The position numbers were made by a program, and so were the translations under genes. From assembly GCA_024692565.1 (NCBI GenBank), contig JAILMN010000018.1, positions 1-52,876 of the forward strand: DNA of 52,876 nucleotides, in the 5' to 3' direction. The notes beneath the pieces were generated by a model that saw only the letters and a program-made list of their open reading frames with translations, searched no databases and was not told the DNA's origin. This document shows, in pieces, positions 7,468 to 16,756 of the stretch (within the stretch, counting starts at the first letter, position 1; every line of letters starts with the position of its first letter). Origin of the DNA: Paludibacteraceae bacterium (GTDB lineage: Bacteria > Bacteroidota > Bacteroidia > Bacteroidales > Paludibacteraceae).

Positions 7468-8494
7468 GTTAGGATTTCATTATACCGAGCCTGAATACAT
7501 CGTTCGGGCAGGGTATCATGACGGCGCTTGGGAAGAGCCTTACGCGACGAAGGATAAGTTCCTTCATCTGCACGTGTCGGCTACTTGTCTGCAATACGGG
7601 CAGGAAGCGTTCGAGGGTTTGAAAGCGTTCCGCGGTGTGGACGGCAAGATTCGTATCTTCCGTTGGCGCGAGAATGCGAAGCGAATGGCGCGGAGTGCGG
7701 AAGGCCTATATATGGCACCGGTGCCCGAAGAGTTGTTCGGACGCGCGATACACTTGGCGCTGGAGAAGAACATCGACCTGGTGCCGCCTTACGGAACAGG
7801 TGCCACGCTTTATTTCCGACCGCTGCTAATTGGAACAACGCCGCGTTTGGGTGTAGGTCCGGGTCATGACTTTGAGTTCATCGTCATTCCTTCGCCCATC
7901 GGTCCGTATTACCCGGGTAAATTCCACTGCACGACCTTCATCGTCAACCGTCATGTGGACCGTGCGGCGCCGTTCGGCACCGGACAATTTAAGGTGGGTG
8001 GTAACTACGCTTCATCGTTCCGCGCTACCGAACCGGCGCACGCGCAGAACATGGATTGTGTGTTCCTGGACGCCAAATACCATCGGTATATAGACGAGTG
8101 TTCCGCAGCCAATTTTATCGGAATCCGGCGAGTCGCCGGGGACAGCCAGCCATTCGGCGAGTACGAATACCTCACGCCGCGGAGTAGTGCTATTTTGCCG
8201 AGCATCACGAATGACAGTCTGATGATGCTGGCGCGGGAGAGAGGTTTGAAAGTGACGCGCAGGCATATACGGTTGGAAGAATTGGAGCAGATGAGTGAAG
8301 CCGCAGCCTGCGGCACCGCGTGTGTGATCTCGCCGATTGACAAAGTGATTGACCCGGAGAAGAACAAGATCTATCATCTGAGCGATGAACCCGGACCGGT
8401 ACTGAGTGAACTCTACCACGCGCTGCGGGACATCCAATTCGGCAGAAGCCCCGACACACATAATTGGACAGAGGTTTTTACCCCTTCCGTCTAG
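7442..8494 (+). CDS. ilvE: Branched-chain amino acid aminotransferase
   Basis: PLP-dependent class IV (fold type IV) aminotransferase that interconverts Leu, Ile and Val with their 2-oxo acids. 350 residues. Signature parts are QYGQEAFEGLKAFRG, RIFRWRENAKRMARSAEGL, the PLP-lysine region GTGQFKVGGNYASS, the FLDAKYHRYIDECSAANFI segment that takes the usual EVGTMN-type position, and LTPRSSAILPSITNDSLM. ATG 7442 is used; an upstream TTG at 7430 would only lengthen the overlap with the WbqC-like gene. It ends the compact run from dapB. Confidence 0.93.
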   Translation: MRQNIDWGKLGFHYTEPEYIVRAGYHDGAWEEPYATKDKFLHLHVSATCLQYGQEAFEGLKAFRGVDGKIRIFRWRENAKRMARSAEGLYMAPVPEELFGRAIHLALEKNIDLVPPYGTGATLYFRPLLIGTTPRLGVGPGHDFEFIVIPSPIGPYYPGKFHCTTFIVNRHVDRAAPFGTGQFKVGGNYASSFRATEPAHAQNMDCVFLDAKYHRYIDECSAANFIGIRRVAGDSQPFGEYEYLTPRSSAILPSITNDSLMMLARERGLKVTRRHIRLEELEQMSEAAACGTACVISPIDKVIDPEKNKIYHLSDEPGPVLSELYHALRDIQFGRSPDTHNWTEVFTPSV

Positions 8495-8498
8495 GATT

Positions 8499-8597
8499 TC
8501 CCCGATTAACGGGGACACCATCAGGTGCGAGATTATCGAGATACCGGAATAACGGTATACAGGAATACCGAAAATTAAAATTAAAACCAAAATAATT
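8499..8597 (+). repeat. Short hairpin and 8-bp/6-bp degenerate tandem repeats
   Basis: TCCCCG-ATTAA-CGGGGA (8499-8515) can form a small hairpin without a T-tract. From 8532 there are 8-mers (ATTATCGA, GATACCGG, AATAACGG, TATACAGG, AATACCGA), then AAAATT, AAAATT, AAAACC up to the start codon of the next gene. Confidence 0.5.
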
Positions 8598-10139
8598 ATG
8601 TTTAAGAATCAACCCAAAGGGCTTTTTGCCCTCGCTTTAGCCAACACAGGCGAGCGATTCGGCTACTACACAATGTTAGCCGTTTTCGCGCTTTTCTTGC
8701 GCGCTAATTTCGGTCTGTCTGCCGGTGCAGCAGGCGCTATCTACTCCACTTTCCTTGCATTCGTCTATTTCTTACCGCTCATCGGTGGTATCATCGCCGA
8801 CAAAATCGGGTACGGTAAGTGCGTGACGATTGGTATTTTCATCATGTTCCTCGGTTATGTGCTGCTCGCTATTCCGTTGGGCGGCGTGGAATATGGCAGT
8901 ACCGCTCTCGCTATGACCGGCATGATCGGAGCGCTGGTACTGATCAGTTTCGGTACCGGTTTGTTCAAAGGCAACCTGCAAGTGATGGTCGGTAATCTGT
9001 ACGATGACCCGCAGTATGCGGACCGTCGTGACGCGGCTTTCTCGCTTTTCTATATGGCGATTAACTTAGGCGCGATGTTCGCACCTACGGCGGCTGTGAA
9101 AATCATGGAGTGGGCACACACGTCGCTTGGCGTGAGCGTGAACGACAGTTATCACTTTGCGTTCGCGGTAGCTTGCGCTTCGCTGGTACTGAGTATCGTG
9201 ATTTATTATATCTGCCGTCCTTGGTTCAAGCACGTGGAGAACACGGCTAAGCAGGCTGCAGCGAGTGGTCAGAAAGTAGAAGAGTTGAGTCCGGAGCAGA
9301 CGAAAAAACGTATCGTGGCGCTGTGCCTCGTGTTCGCTGTGGTACTCTTCTTCTGGATGGCGTTCCACCAGAACGGTCTGACGCTTACCTATTTCGCCGA
9401 TAAGTTCGTCAATCCGGTGATCACCGGTGTGCAGACGATGGCGTTTAATATCTGGAATCTTGTGATGGTAGCGGTGCTCGTTTATGCGCTCTTCGGTGTG
9501 TTCGGCGAAGGGACCACCAAAGCCAAAACGATCTGGTCCTGCGTGGGTGCAACGATGGCGGTTCTTTTGGCTTATCAGTATTTCCACCACCCGCTGTCGA
9601 TGGGTATTTCCGCACCTATCTTCCAGCAGTTCAACCCCTTCTATGTAGTGGCTTTGACGCCGGTTAGCATGGCTATCTTCGGTGCGTTGGCGAAGAAAGG
9701 CAAAGAACCGAGTGCGCCGCGTAAGATCGCATATGGTATGTTGGTTGCCGCTGCCGCTTACGGCGTGATGGCCTTCTGCTCGATCGGTCTGTTGACGCCG
9801 AATGCACAAGAGGCAGCATTGGAAGCAGGCGAGAACCCGATGATGGTGAACGCGAACGTACTGATTAGTACGTACTTGGTGCTCACCTTTGGTGAGTTAC
9901 TGCTCAGCCCGATGGGAATATCGTTCGTCAGCAAAGTGGCACCGCCCAAATACAAAGGTATGATGATGGGTGGTTGGTTCGTAGCTACCGCACTCGGTAA
10001 CTTCCTCGTTTCCGTAGGTGGTTTCCTCTGGGGCAACCTGCCGTTGTGGCTCGTTTGGAGCGTATTCATCGGTGTGTGCCTCGTAGCTGCAATCTTTATG
10101 TTCGCAATCATGAATAAACTCGAAGACGCAACAAAATGA
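8598..10139 (+). CDS. POT/PTR2-family peptide MFS transporter
   Basis: Proton-coupled oligopeptide transporter in the inner membrane. 513 residues with about 12-14 hydrophobic segments. Family marks are ANTGERFGYYTMLAVFALF in the first helix (the ExxER-like motif is reduced to GERFGYY), IGGIIADKIGYGK in the loop after helix 2, and FKGNLQVMVGNLY with FSLFYMAINLGAMFAP, equivalent to the PTR signature. Substrates of the family are di- and tripeptides; the exact range cannot be told from sequence. The TGA overlaps the next ATG (ATGA), so the two genes are probably translated together. Confidence 0.92.
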   Translation: MFKNQPKGLFALALANTGERFGYYTMLAVFALFLRANFGLSAGAAGAIYSTFLAFVYFLPLIGGIIADKIGYGKCVTIGIFIMFLGYVLLAIPLGGVEYGSTALAMTGMIGALVLISFGTGLFKGNLQVMVGNLYDDPQYADRRDAAFSLFYMAINLGAMFAPTAAVKIMEWAHTSLGVSVNDSYHFAFAVACASLVLSIVIYYICRPWFKHVENTAKQAAASGQKVEELSPEQTKKRIVALCLVFAVVLFFWMAFHQNGLTLTYFADKFVNPVITGVQTMAFNIWNLVMVAVLVYALFGVFGEGTTKAKTIWSCVGATMAVLLAYQYFHHPLSMGISAPIFQQFNPFYVVALTPVSMAIFGALAKKGKEPSAPRKIAYGMLVAAAAYGVMAFCSIGLLTPNAQEAALEAGENPMMVNANVLISTYLVLTFGELLLSPMGISFVSKVAPPKYKGMMMGGWFVATALGNFLVSVGGFLWGNLPLWLVWSVFIGVCLVAAIFMFAIMNKLEDATK

Positions 10140-10753
10140 TGGAAGAAGTAATCAAATATTTTGAATCGCTCGAAGCACGAATTGCGGAGAACGAAACACG
10201 CCTTGCCGCTTTGGAGCAGGCACAAGCTGCTGCCGAAGCGAAGCTGCAAGCGAATGCAGAGAAACTGCTGTCCAATGAAGCGAAGTTGGTAGCTATCGGT
10301 GAGCGCATCGCACGGATGATGGATATCCTCAAAGAGGCCCAGCAGCAGAAAGCCGCAGCGCCGGTAGTAGAGCAAAAACCGGTAGTAGAAGAACCGGTTA
10401 TAGAGCCGGAGCCGGAGCCTATCGTAGAAGAGCCGGTTATCGAAGATCCGATTATTGAACCGGAGCCTGTAGCAGAACCCGAGCCGGTAAAGGAAGAAGT
10501 AACTTCTCCGCACGCAGCAATGTACGGCAAAGCCGTGGACGACATTCGCTTGGCGATTTCGTTAGGCGACCGTTTCCTGTACCAACGCGAACTCTTCGGT
10601 CAGAATGCCGAACTGATGCAACGCACGTTAGCGGAACTGAATGAATTGCATTCGTTCGACGAGGCGCTCAATTACATCAGCCGTTTCAATTGGGATACAG
10701 AGAGCAATAGTTATCAACAGTTTATCGTCACCCTGCACCGCCGTTTCGGATAA
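10136..10753 (+). CDS. Coiled-coil / Pro-Glu linker protein, conserved Bacteroidales type
   Basis: 205 residues, no signal peptide and no membrane segment. Residues ~1-60 form a strong coiled coil (EARIAENETRLAALEQAQAA). A Val/Ile-Pro-Glu linker follows (EEPVIEPEPEPIVEEPV) to about residue 120. The compact C-terminal domain reads DDIRLAISLGDRFLYQRELF and ends near FIVTLHRRFG. This C-terminal domain resembles one found at the ends of uncharacterised Bacteroidales proteins. Function unknown; it could be a scaffold. It overlaps the transporter by 4 nt and is followed by rsmI. Confidence 0.8.
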   Translation: MMEEVIKYFESLEARIAENETRLAALEQAQAAAEAKLQANAEKLLSNEAKLVAIGERIARMMDILKEAQQQKAAAPVVEQKPVVEEPVIEPEPEPIVEEPVIEDPIIEPEPVAEPEPVKEEVTSPHAAMYGKAVDDIRLAISLGDRFLYQRELFGQNAELMQRTLAELNELHSFDEALNYISRFNWDTESNSYQQFIVTLHRRFG

Positions 10754-10772
10754 ACATCAGACATCAAACATG
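10754..10772 (+). repeat. 7-bp tandem repeat leading to the rsmI start
   Basis: ACATCAG, ACATCAA, ACATG: the ATG of rsmI is part of the third unit. Confidence 0.6.
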
Positions 10773-11438
10773 TTATACATCGTTCCGACACCGGTAGGTA
10801 ACCTGCAGGACATCACGTTCCGCGCCATCGAAGTGCTCAAATCCGTCGATTTGATTTTGGCAGAGGACACCCGCACCAGCGGTGTATTGCTGCAGCATTT
10901 CGATATTCACACGCCGCTGAAGAGTCATCATAAGTTCAATGAACACGAGACTTCGGCAGACATCGTGGAGCGACTGAAGGCAGGTGCGAACATTGCATTG
11001 ATCTCCGACGCCGGTACACCTGGCATCAGTGACCCGGGCTTCTTCTTGGTTAGGGCTGCAGCAGAAGCGGATATCGAGATACAGTGCCTGCCCGGTGCTA
11101 CGGCTTTTGTGCCGGCACTCGTGGACAGCGGTTTACCCAATAATCACTTCTATTTCGAAGGCTTCTTACCGCAGAAGAAAGGCCGTCAGACGCGCTTGCA
11201 GTACCTGGCAGAACTCGACCAGACTTTCATCGTCTATGAGTCACCTTTCCGCCTCATGAAGACGCTGGAGCAGTTAGCCGCCGTGTGCGGAGAAGGACGT
11301 AAAGCCAGCGTGTCGCGCGAAATCAGCAAGGTACACGAAGAGACGCAACGAGGGACGTTTGCAGAACTGATTGCACATTTCAAACAAACCCCGCCGAAAG
11401 GAGAAATAGTAATTTGCGTGGCAGGAATTGAAGATTGA
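10770..11438 (+). CDS. rsmI: 16S rRNA (cytidine-1402-2'-O)-methyltransferase
   Basis: SAM-dependent enzyme that 2'-O-methylates C1402 in the decoding centre of 16S rRNA. 222 residues of the tetrapyrrole-methylase fold. MLYIVPTPVGNLQDITFRA is the standard start, followed by AEDTRTSGVLL, the loop SDAGTPGISDPGFFLVR, LPGATAFVPALVDSGLP, FEGFLPQKKGRQ and the YESPFRLMKTL segment. Length and motif order are normal for a family member lacking the extra C-terminal domain. ATG 10770 directly begins the conserved region. Confidence 0.95.
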   Translation: MLYIVPTPVGNLQDITFRAIEVLKSVDLILAEDTRTSGVLLQHFDIHTPLKSHHKFNEHETSADIVERLKAGANIALISDAGTPGISDPGFFLVRAAAEADIEIQCLPGATAFVPALVDSGLPNNHFYFEGFLPQKKGRQTRLQYLAELDQTFIVYESPFRLMKTLEQLAAVCGEGRKASVSREISKVHEETQRGTFAELIAHFKQTPPKGEIVICVAGIED

Positions 11439-11447
11439 AGATTTATG
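11427..11447 (+). repeat. 7-bp tandem repeat at the rsmI/flippase junction
   Basis: ATTGAAG, ATTGAAG, ATTTATG: begins in the last codons of rsmI and ends in the ATG of the next gene. Confidence 0.6.
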
Positions 11448-12899
11448 AGTGAAATGAAATCCTTGGCGAAGGACACCGCCATCTATGGACTGAGCAGCAT
11501 CATCGGTAAGTTCCTTAATTACCTCTTGGTGCCGCTGTACACTTATGCGTTGGCGCGAACCGCTGACTACGGCATCGTGACGAATATATACGCTTGGACG
11601 GCGCTGCTTTTGGTGCTCCTTACCTATGGTCTGGAAACGGGTTTCTTCCGCTTTGCCAACCGCGAGGATTACTATGCGCCGAGTGTGTACAAGACCGCCT
11701 ATTGGACGATCTTCACGACCAGCGCCTTGTTCGCGTTGCTCGTCATCCTTTTCCAGCACCCGATAGCGAACGTCTTGGGTTACCCGGATCATTCGGAGTT
11801 CGTGGCGATGATGTTTGCCACGGTAGCCATCGATGCCTTTGCGTCGATCCCGTTTGCGTACTTGCGAAACCAGAAACGGCCTATTCTGTTTGCGGCGCTG
11901 AAGCTGCTGTTTGTGCTGCTCAATATCGCGTTTAACCTGCTGTTCCTTGTGGTATTAGGAAAGAACGACGTGTTCTATGTGTTCCTCAGCAATGTGCTGG
12001 CAACCACTATTCAGACGCTGTGCTTACTGCCGTTCTGTTTGCCGAAGGGAGGTCATTTCTCGTGGCCTACATTACGCGAGATGTTGCGTTATTCGCTGCC
12101 GCTGTTGGTACTTGGTGTAGCCGGCATCATGAACCAGACACTCGACCGAATCCTTTTCCCGTATTTGTATCCGTATGAGGATGCGCAGGCGCAGTTAGGT
12201 ATCTACGGCGCGTGCTTCAAAGTTGCGATGGTGATGATGATGTTCACGCAGGCGTTCCGTTATGCTTACGAACCGTTTGTCTTCTCCAAGCATAAAGACC
12301 GTAACTCGACCGAAGCCTACGCCGACGCGATGAAGTACTATATCATCTTCTCATACCTCATTCTGTTGGGCGTGATTTTCTACCTCGATATCTTCCGTTA
12401 CATCGTTTCCAGTGCGTACTGGGAGGGGCTGAAGATCGTGCCTATCGTACTCTGGACATATGTTTTCCAAGGCATCTATTTCAACCTCAGTTTCTGGTAT
12501 AAGTTGACGGACGAGACGAAATGGGGTGCGTATTTCTCGCTCATCGGATTGGTTATCACGTTGGTGCTGCAGGTCATCGGTGTACCGCTTATCGGTTACT
12601 GGGCATCGTGCGGCAGCAGCCTCGTTTGCTACTTCGTGATCATGCTCTTGTCCTATTTCATCGGACAGAAGAAAGCGCCTATCCCTTACGACCTCAAGCG
12701 CATCGGTGCTTACACCGCCCTGACGCTGGGTCTGCTGGCTGTCTATTATGCGATCCGGCTCTATTATATCCATAATATGTGGCTGCTGATGGTTATCGGC
12801 ACCGGCCTCATCGGTATTTATCTGTTTGTATTAACCCGTAAAGATTTCCCGTTACAAAATGTTCTCAGGAATCGTAGAAACAATGGCTCAGGTCGTTAA
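11445..12899 (+). CDS. Polysaccharide biosynthesis protein, MOP/Wzx-like flippase
   Basis: 484-residue inner-membrane protein with about 14 hydrophobic helices, resembling Wzx/MATE-type exporters that flip lipid-linked oligosaccharides. N-terminal SLAKDTAIYGLSSIIGKFLN and LVPLYTYALARTADYG are typical of the family, as is MNQTLDRILFPYLYPYE near the middle. The last 41 bp overlap ribE in another frame. A second related flippase lies at 15257, so two exporters flank an unrelated housekeeping block. The substrate is unknown, probably O-antigen or capsule units. Confidence 0.88.
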   Translation: MSEMKSLAKDTAIYGLSSIIGKFLNYLLVPLYTYALARTADYGIVTNIYAWTALLLVLLTYGLETGFFRFANREDYYAPSVYKTAYWTIFTTSALFALLVILFQHPIANVLGYPDHSEFVAMMFATVAIDAFASIPFAYLRNQKRPILFAALKLLFVLLNIAFNLLFLVVLGKNDVFYVFLSNVLATTIQTLCLLPFCLPKGGHFSWPTLREMLRYSLPLLVLGVAGIMNQTLDRILFPYLYPYEDAQAQLGIYGACFKVAMVMMMFTQAFRYAYEPFVFSKHKDRNSTEAYADAMKYYIIFSYLILLGVIFYLDIFRYIVSSAYWEGLKIVPIVLWTYVFQGIYFNLSFWYKLTDETKWGAYFSLIGLVITLVLQVIGVPLIGYWASCGSSLVCYFVIMLLSYFIGQKKAPIPYDLKRIGAYTALTLGLLAVYYAIRLYYIHNMWLLMVIGTGLIGIYLFVLTRKDFPLQNVLRNRRNNGSGR

Positions 12900-13482
12900 G
12901 ATCGAGACTGAGCAAACGAATAAACACTTCACGCTTCGCAACCCGTTCGGCGAACTGCTGAGTATCGACCAATCGATAGCACATAACGGCGTGTGTCTGA
13001 CAGTCGTACGTATAGACGGCGATCTATACACCGTCACCGCGATGCAAGAGACTTTGCGTCTGACGAACCTTGACAATCTCAAGGTAGGTGATTTCGTGAA
13101 CGTAGAGCGCTCGATGATGATGGGCGGCAGACTCGACGGGCATATTGTCCAAGGGCACGTGGATCAGAAAGCCGTGTGTATCGAAGCACGCGAAACCGAC
13201 GGAAGCTGGTATTTCCGCTTCGAGTACGACTCGTCCCGCGAGATGATTGAACGAGGCTATTTCTGCGTGGACAAGGGTTCGGTGACCATCAACGGCGTGA
13301 GCCTGACCGTCTGCGAACCCGACATCAAAGGCAACAAAGGTTACGTGTCCGTGTGTATTATTCCTTATACCTACGAGAACACGAACTTCAAATATATTCA
13401 ACCCGGTACGGTCGTGAACATCGAATTCGATATTCTCGGCAAGTACCTCAGCCGCTATGCAGCTATATTAAACAACAAATAA
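12859..13482 (+). CDS. ribE: Riboflavin synthase (alpha chain)
   Basis: Dismutates two 6,7-dimethyl-8-ribityllumazines into riboflavin. 207 residues in two lumazine-binding barrels. The start [13 protein letters not shown] is diagnostic; the first barrel has [11 protein letters not shown] and [10 protein letters not shown], the second has [11 protein letters not shown] and the closing [14 protein letters not shown]. The start lies inside the upstream flippase gene, so no separate leader exists and no FMN riboswitch is possible at the start itself. The next gene begins 1 nt after its stop. Confidence 0.95.
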   Translation: MFSGIVETMAQVVKIETEQTNKHFTLRNPFGELLSIDQSIAHNGVCLTVVRIDGDLYTVTAMQETLRLTNLDNLKVGDFVNVERSMMMGGRLDGHIVQGHVDQKAVCIEARETDGSWYFRFEYDSSREMIERGYFCVDKGSVTINGVSLTVCEPDIKGNKGYVSVCIIPYTYENTNFKYIQPGTVVNIEFDILGKYLSRYAAILNNK

Positions 13483-13483
13483 T

Positions 13484-13999
13484 ATGAATCAAAATTCTTT
13501 ATCTTTTCAATTAGGAACTTCGGTTGCACAATACCTGATGCAATACGGAGAGAAAGAACTCAATTACGACGAGTTCAAAGCAGGCATTGAGTTCGTTATG
13601 AACGTGTCTGCGAAAGCCAAAGAGGAAGGCGAGAAATTCCTTGCAGAGAACGCTAAACGCGAAGGAGTAAAGACCACAGCCAGCGGTCTGCAGTACGAAG
13701 TACTGGAAGCCACTATCGGTCAGAAACCCAAAGCGAAAGACACCGTCAAAGTGCACTATGAAGGTACACTCATCGATGGCACGATTTTTGATAGCAGTTA
13801 CAAGCGCGGCGAATCGATTGAGTTCCCGCTCAACGGCGTCATCAAAGGTTGGACGGAAGGATTGCAACTGATGTCTGTAGGCTCGAAATACAAATTCTTT
13901 ATCCCATACCAACTGGCTTACGGCGAGCGTGGCGCAGGCGGTTCTATTCCTCCTTACGCAGCTCTCATCTTCACCGTCGAATTATTAGGAATCAAATAA
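13484..13999 (+). CDS. FKBP-type peptidyl-prolyl cis-trans isomerase (soluble)
   Basis: 171 residues without a signal peptide, so probably cytoplasmic. A shortened N-terminal helical segment (about residues 1-45) is followed by an FKBP domain: [55 protein letters not shown] and [15 protein letters not shown]. The C-terminal ~125 residues are nearly the same as those of the next gene, in DNA as well as protein. The two therefore look like a tandem duplication with one copy staying in the cytoplasm and the other becoming a lipoprotein. Confidence 0.92.
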   Translation: MNQNSLSFQLGTSVAQYLMQYGEKELNYDEFKAGIEFVMNVSAKAKEEGEKFLAENAKREGVKTTASGLQYEVLEATIGQKPKAKDTVKVHYEGTLIDGTIFDSSYKRGESIEFPLNGVIKGWTEGLQLMSVGSKYKFFIPYQLAYGERGAGGSIPPYAALIFTVELLGIK

Positions 14000-14012
14000 A
14001 ACAACAACAACA

Positions 14013-15257
14013 ATGAAAAAAATGTCAATCGTTTTGTTGACCGCACTGGCAATGATTTCCTGCGGCAACAGCTACAAAGCACAAGATGCTACCCTGATCA
14101 ATGAGTCCGATTCCGTCAACTACGCTATCGGTCTTGTCAACGGTCTGCAAATCAAGAGTTATTATCTGGAGAATGACAGCAGCGACGAAGCTGTGGCTGA
14201 GTTCATCGACGCACTCGAGTTGGCTTACACCAACAAAGAGGAAAAACTGAGCCAAATCGCTCAGACCGCACAGCAGTTCGCGGGTTCCGTCAAAGAGTTC
14301 GAGAAAAAAGGTCTGGCAGAGAACGAAGCATGGACGCTCAACGAGAAGATTTTCTTCCAGGGACTCGTTAACGCATTCTACGAGGACTCCAGCGTCATCA
14401 CTCCGGCTGCAGCAGAAGAGTTCTTCATGAAAGCGTATCAGGCAAAAGAAGAAGGTAAAGCTGACAAACCCATCACCGCTAAATGTCCGAAGAAAGCGAA
14501 GACGGTTAAGCTCAAGAGCCACAACGACTCGCTCAACTATGCATTCGGTCTGCTTAACGGCGCACAGATCAAGATGTATGTACTATCTGAAGACAGCGCC
14601 GGCGACGGCATCGATGAGTTCGTTACCAACGTCAACAAAGGCATGAAGAAAAACGTACGTAACCCGCAACTCGTTTCGATGGCTAAAGGTATCGGTAACG
14701 CGATTCGCGAGCAAGAGCCTGTTGGTTTGCTGGGTATCGAAGGTCTGGAGACCAACTACGACCTCATCAAGCAAGGTTTCATCAACGGTCTGTACGGTTA
14801 CACCGAGCAACTCGATATGCAAGCTGCCGGTCAGTATGTAGAAGCGGTTATCGCAGAGAAGAAATACGGTGCTGCTAAAGCAGAAGGTGAGAAATTCCTG
14901 GCAGAGAACGCACTGCGTGACGGCGTGAAGACCACCGAGAGCGGTCTGCAGTACGAAGTGCTGACGCAAGGTAAAGGTCCGAAACCGACCGCTGCTTCGA
15001 CCGTCAAAGTGCACTACGAAGGTACGCTCATCGACGGCACTGTTTTCGACAGCAGTTACCAACGCGGCGAACCCATCGAGTTCCCACTCAACGGCGTCAT
15101 CAAAGGTTGGACGGAAGGTCTGCAACTGATGCCTGTCGGCTCCAAATACAAACTGTTTATCCCGTATAACTTAGGTTACGGTGAGCGTGGCGCAGGTGGT
15201 CAAATTCCTCCTTACGCAACCCTCATCTTCACCGTTGAGTTGTTAGAGATCAAATAA
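14013..15257 (+). CDS. FKBP-type prolyl isomerase lipoprotein with doubled N-terminal domain
   Basis: 414 residues. The signal peptide ends in a lipobox (LAMISC, Cys17), so the mature protein is a lipoprotein facing the periplasm. It has two FKBP N-terminal (dimerisation) segments, one starting [17 protein letters not shown] and the other [17 protein letters not shown], and then one FKBP catalytic domain ([19 protein letters not shown] to FTVELLEIK). The doubled N-terminal segment is unusual; family members normally have one. It probably assists folding of envelope proteins. Its stop overlaps the start of the next gene (TAATG). Confidence 0.92.
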   Translation: MKKMSIVLLTALAMISCGNSYKAQDATLINESDSVNYAIGLVNGLQIKSYYLENDSSDEAVAEFIDALELAYTNKEEKLSQIAQTAQQFAGSVKEFEKKGLAENEAWTLNEKIFFQGLVNAFYEDSSVITPAAAEEFFMKAYQAKEEGKADKPITAKCPKKAKTVKLKSHNDSLNYAFGLLNGAQIKMYVLSEDSAGDGIDEFVTNVNKGMKKNVRNPQLVSMAKGIGNAIREQEPVGLLGIEGLETNYDLIKQGFINGLYGYTEQLDMQAAGQYVEAVIAEKKYGAAKAEGEKFLAENALRDGVKTTESGLQYEVLTQGKGPKPTAASTVKVHYEGTLIDGTVFDSSYQRGEPIEFPLNGVIKGWTEGLQLMPVGSKYKLFIPYNLGYGERGAGGQIPPYATLIFTVELLEIK

Positions 15258-16732
15258 TGGGAATTATAGCCCGGCAATCGATTCGTGGTACGATAGTGAC
15301 CTATCTGGGCATCGCCGTAGGCGTTGTCACCACGTTCTTCGTGTTAACCCGTTTCCTCACAGCCGAGGAAATCGGGTTGACGCGAGTGCTTATCGATACC
15401 GCTGTACTTTTCATCGGGCTGGCACAATTGGGTACCGGATCTTCCATCATCCGTTTCTACCCGTATTTCTCGGACAAGCAATCCGATCACGGTTTCTTCT
15501 TCTGGGCATTGGTCGTACCGTTCATCGGTTTCCTGCTTTTCGCACTCATCTACTGGGCGTGCCGCGTGCCTATCGCGGCGTGGTTTGGCGATAAATCACC
15601 GCTCTTCGTCGAGTACTACTATTTTGTGCTGCCGCTCGCCTTTTTCATGCTGTACCAGACGATCGGCGAATCGACCTGCAATGTACTGATGCACATCGTG
15701 ATTCCGCGTGCGGTAAGGGAACTGATTGTACGCGTCGGAATGCTGACCATCTACCTGCTCTATGCGTTTGGAGTGTTGTCGCTCGACGGATTAGTCATCG
15801 CCCTCTGCGCCAACTATGGGATTGCAGCACTCATCAACCTGTGTTATTTCTTCTCGCTTAAACCCATCCATCTTCGCCCCGATTGGACGTTCCTGCGGGA
15901 GAATAAAGGTCTCGTCAAGCGGTACCTGATTTATACCGGTTTCCTGCTTATATCTGCCGTCACCACGGTACTCGCACCTACCCTTTCTTCGTTCTTCGTT
16001 ACCGCCAAGATGGGTCTGGAGAGCACCGGTATTTTTGCGATTGCTACCTATATCGCCGTACTCGTCAGTGTACCCAATCGCTCTGTGTCTGCGATTGCTG
16101 CGCCGCAACTCGCGCGCGCCATCAAAGAGAACAACCGCGAAGAGTGTTCGGTGCTGCTCTGCCAAGTGACGCGAAACATGCTGCTTATCGGTGGGTTTAT
16201 ATTGCTGCTGATCTGGTTCAATATCGACCTTATTTTCCATGTTCTGCCTAACGGTCATATCTACGCTTCGGCGAAAGATGTAGTCCTTATCCTGGGCGTC
16301 AGCCAATTGATTTTGGGGACGTTCGCTATCTGTTTCACAGCCCTTAACTATTCGCGTTTCTATGCGTTCAGTCTGCTGTTGTCGTTGATACTCACCGTCA
16401 GCGCATTGCTGCTCAATAACTACCTTGTGCCTGCGCTGGCTATGAACGGTGCGGCACTCAGTAACCTCATTTCGTACGGAATCTATTATCTGCTGATCAT
16501 ATTGACGGTCGTACCGCTTTGTCGCATCCGCGTCATCGACCGCCGATGGTGGTATATACTGGCGTTGCTGATTGTGCTGTTTGCGCTCAACCAAGTTTGG
16601 TTGAACTACCTGCCGCACCTTAACATATGGCTCGACAGTCTGCTCCGCACCTTGGTACTCCTTGGCTCCGGTGCCTTCATCGCGTACAAAGCGAAACTCT
16701 CTCCTGAGATCAACACCGTCCTTACACATTAA
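15257..16732 (+). CDS. Lipopolysaccharide/polysaccharide flippase, MOP superfamily
   Basis: 491 residues with about 14 membrane helices. The N-terminus GIIARQSIRGTIVTYLGIAV, then FLTAEEIGLTRVLIDTAVL and GTGSSIIRFYPYF, matches a Bacteroidales group of Wzx-like exporters. TLSSFFVTAKMGLESTGIFA and the NRSVSAIAAPQLARAIKENN region fit too. It would flip an undecaprenyl-linked glycan across the inner membrane. It starts on the last base of the preceding stop codon, pointing to coupled translation with the FKBP lipoprotein gene. No glycosyltransferase is adjacent, so the substrate stays open. Confidence 0.88.
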   Translation: MGIIARQSIRGTIVTYLGIAVGVVTTFFVLTRFLTAEEIGLTRVLIDTAVLFIGLAQLGTGSSIIRFYPYFSDKQSDHGFFFWALVVPFIGFLLFALIYWACRVPIAAWFGDKSPLFVEYYYFVLPLAFFMLYQTIGESTCNVLMHIVIPRAVRELIVRVGMLTIYLLYAFGVLSLDGLVIALCANYGIAALINLCYFFSLKPIHLRPDWTFLRENKGLVKRYLIYTGFLLISAVTTVLAPTLSSFFVTAKMGLESTGIFAIATYIAVLVSVPNRSVSAIAAPQLARAIKENNREECSVLLCQVTRNMLLIGGFILLLIWFNIDLIFHVLPNGHIYASAKDVVLILGVSQLILGTFAICFTALNYSRFYAFSLLLSLILTVSALLLNNYLVPALAMNGAALSNLISYGIYYLLIILTVVPLCRIRVIDRRWWYILALLIVLFALNQVWLNYLPHLNIWLDSLLRTLVLLGSGAFIAYKAKLSPEINTVLTH

Positions 16733-16756
16733 ACATTACACATTACACATAAAATG
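16722..16756 (+). repeat. 7-bp tandem repeat leading to the truA start
   Basis: TTACACA, TTAAACA, TTACACA, TTACACA, then TAAAATG: four units from the end of the flippase gene across the gap, with the truA ATG in phase as the end of the fifth 7-mer. Confidence 0.7.

Noticed and set aside
8499..8515. Hairpin after ilvE as a terminator
   Set aside because: A 6-bp stem without a following T-run; too weak to call.
12820..12860. FMN riboswitch before ribE
   Set aside because: The ribE start lies within the coding sequence of the flippase gene, and no conserved RFN element bases are visible.
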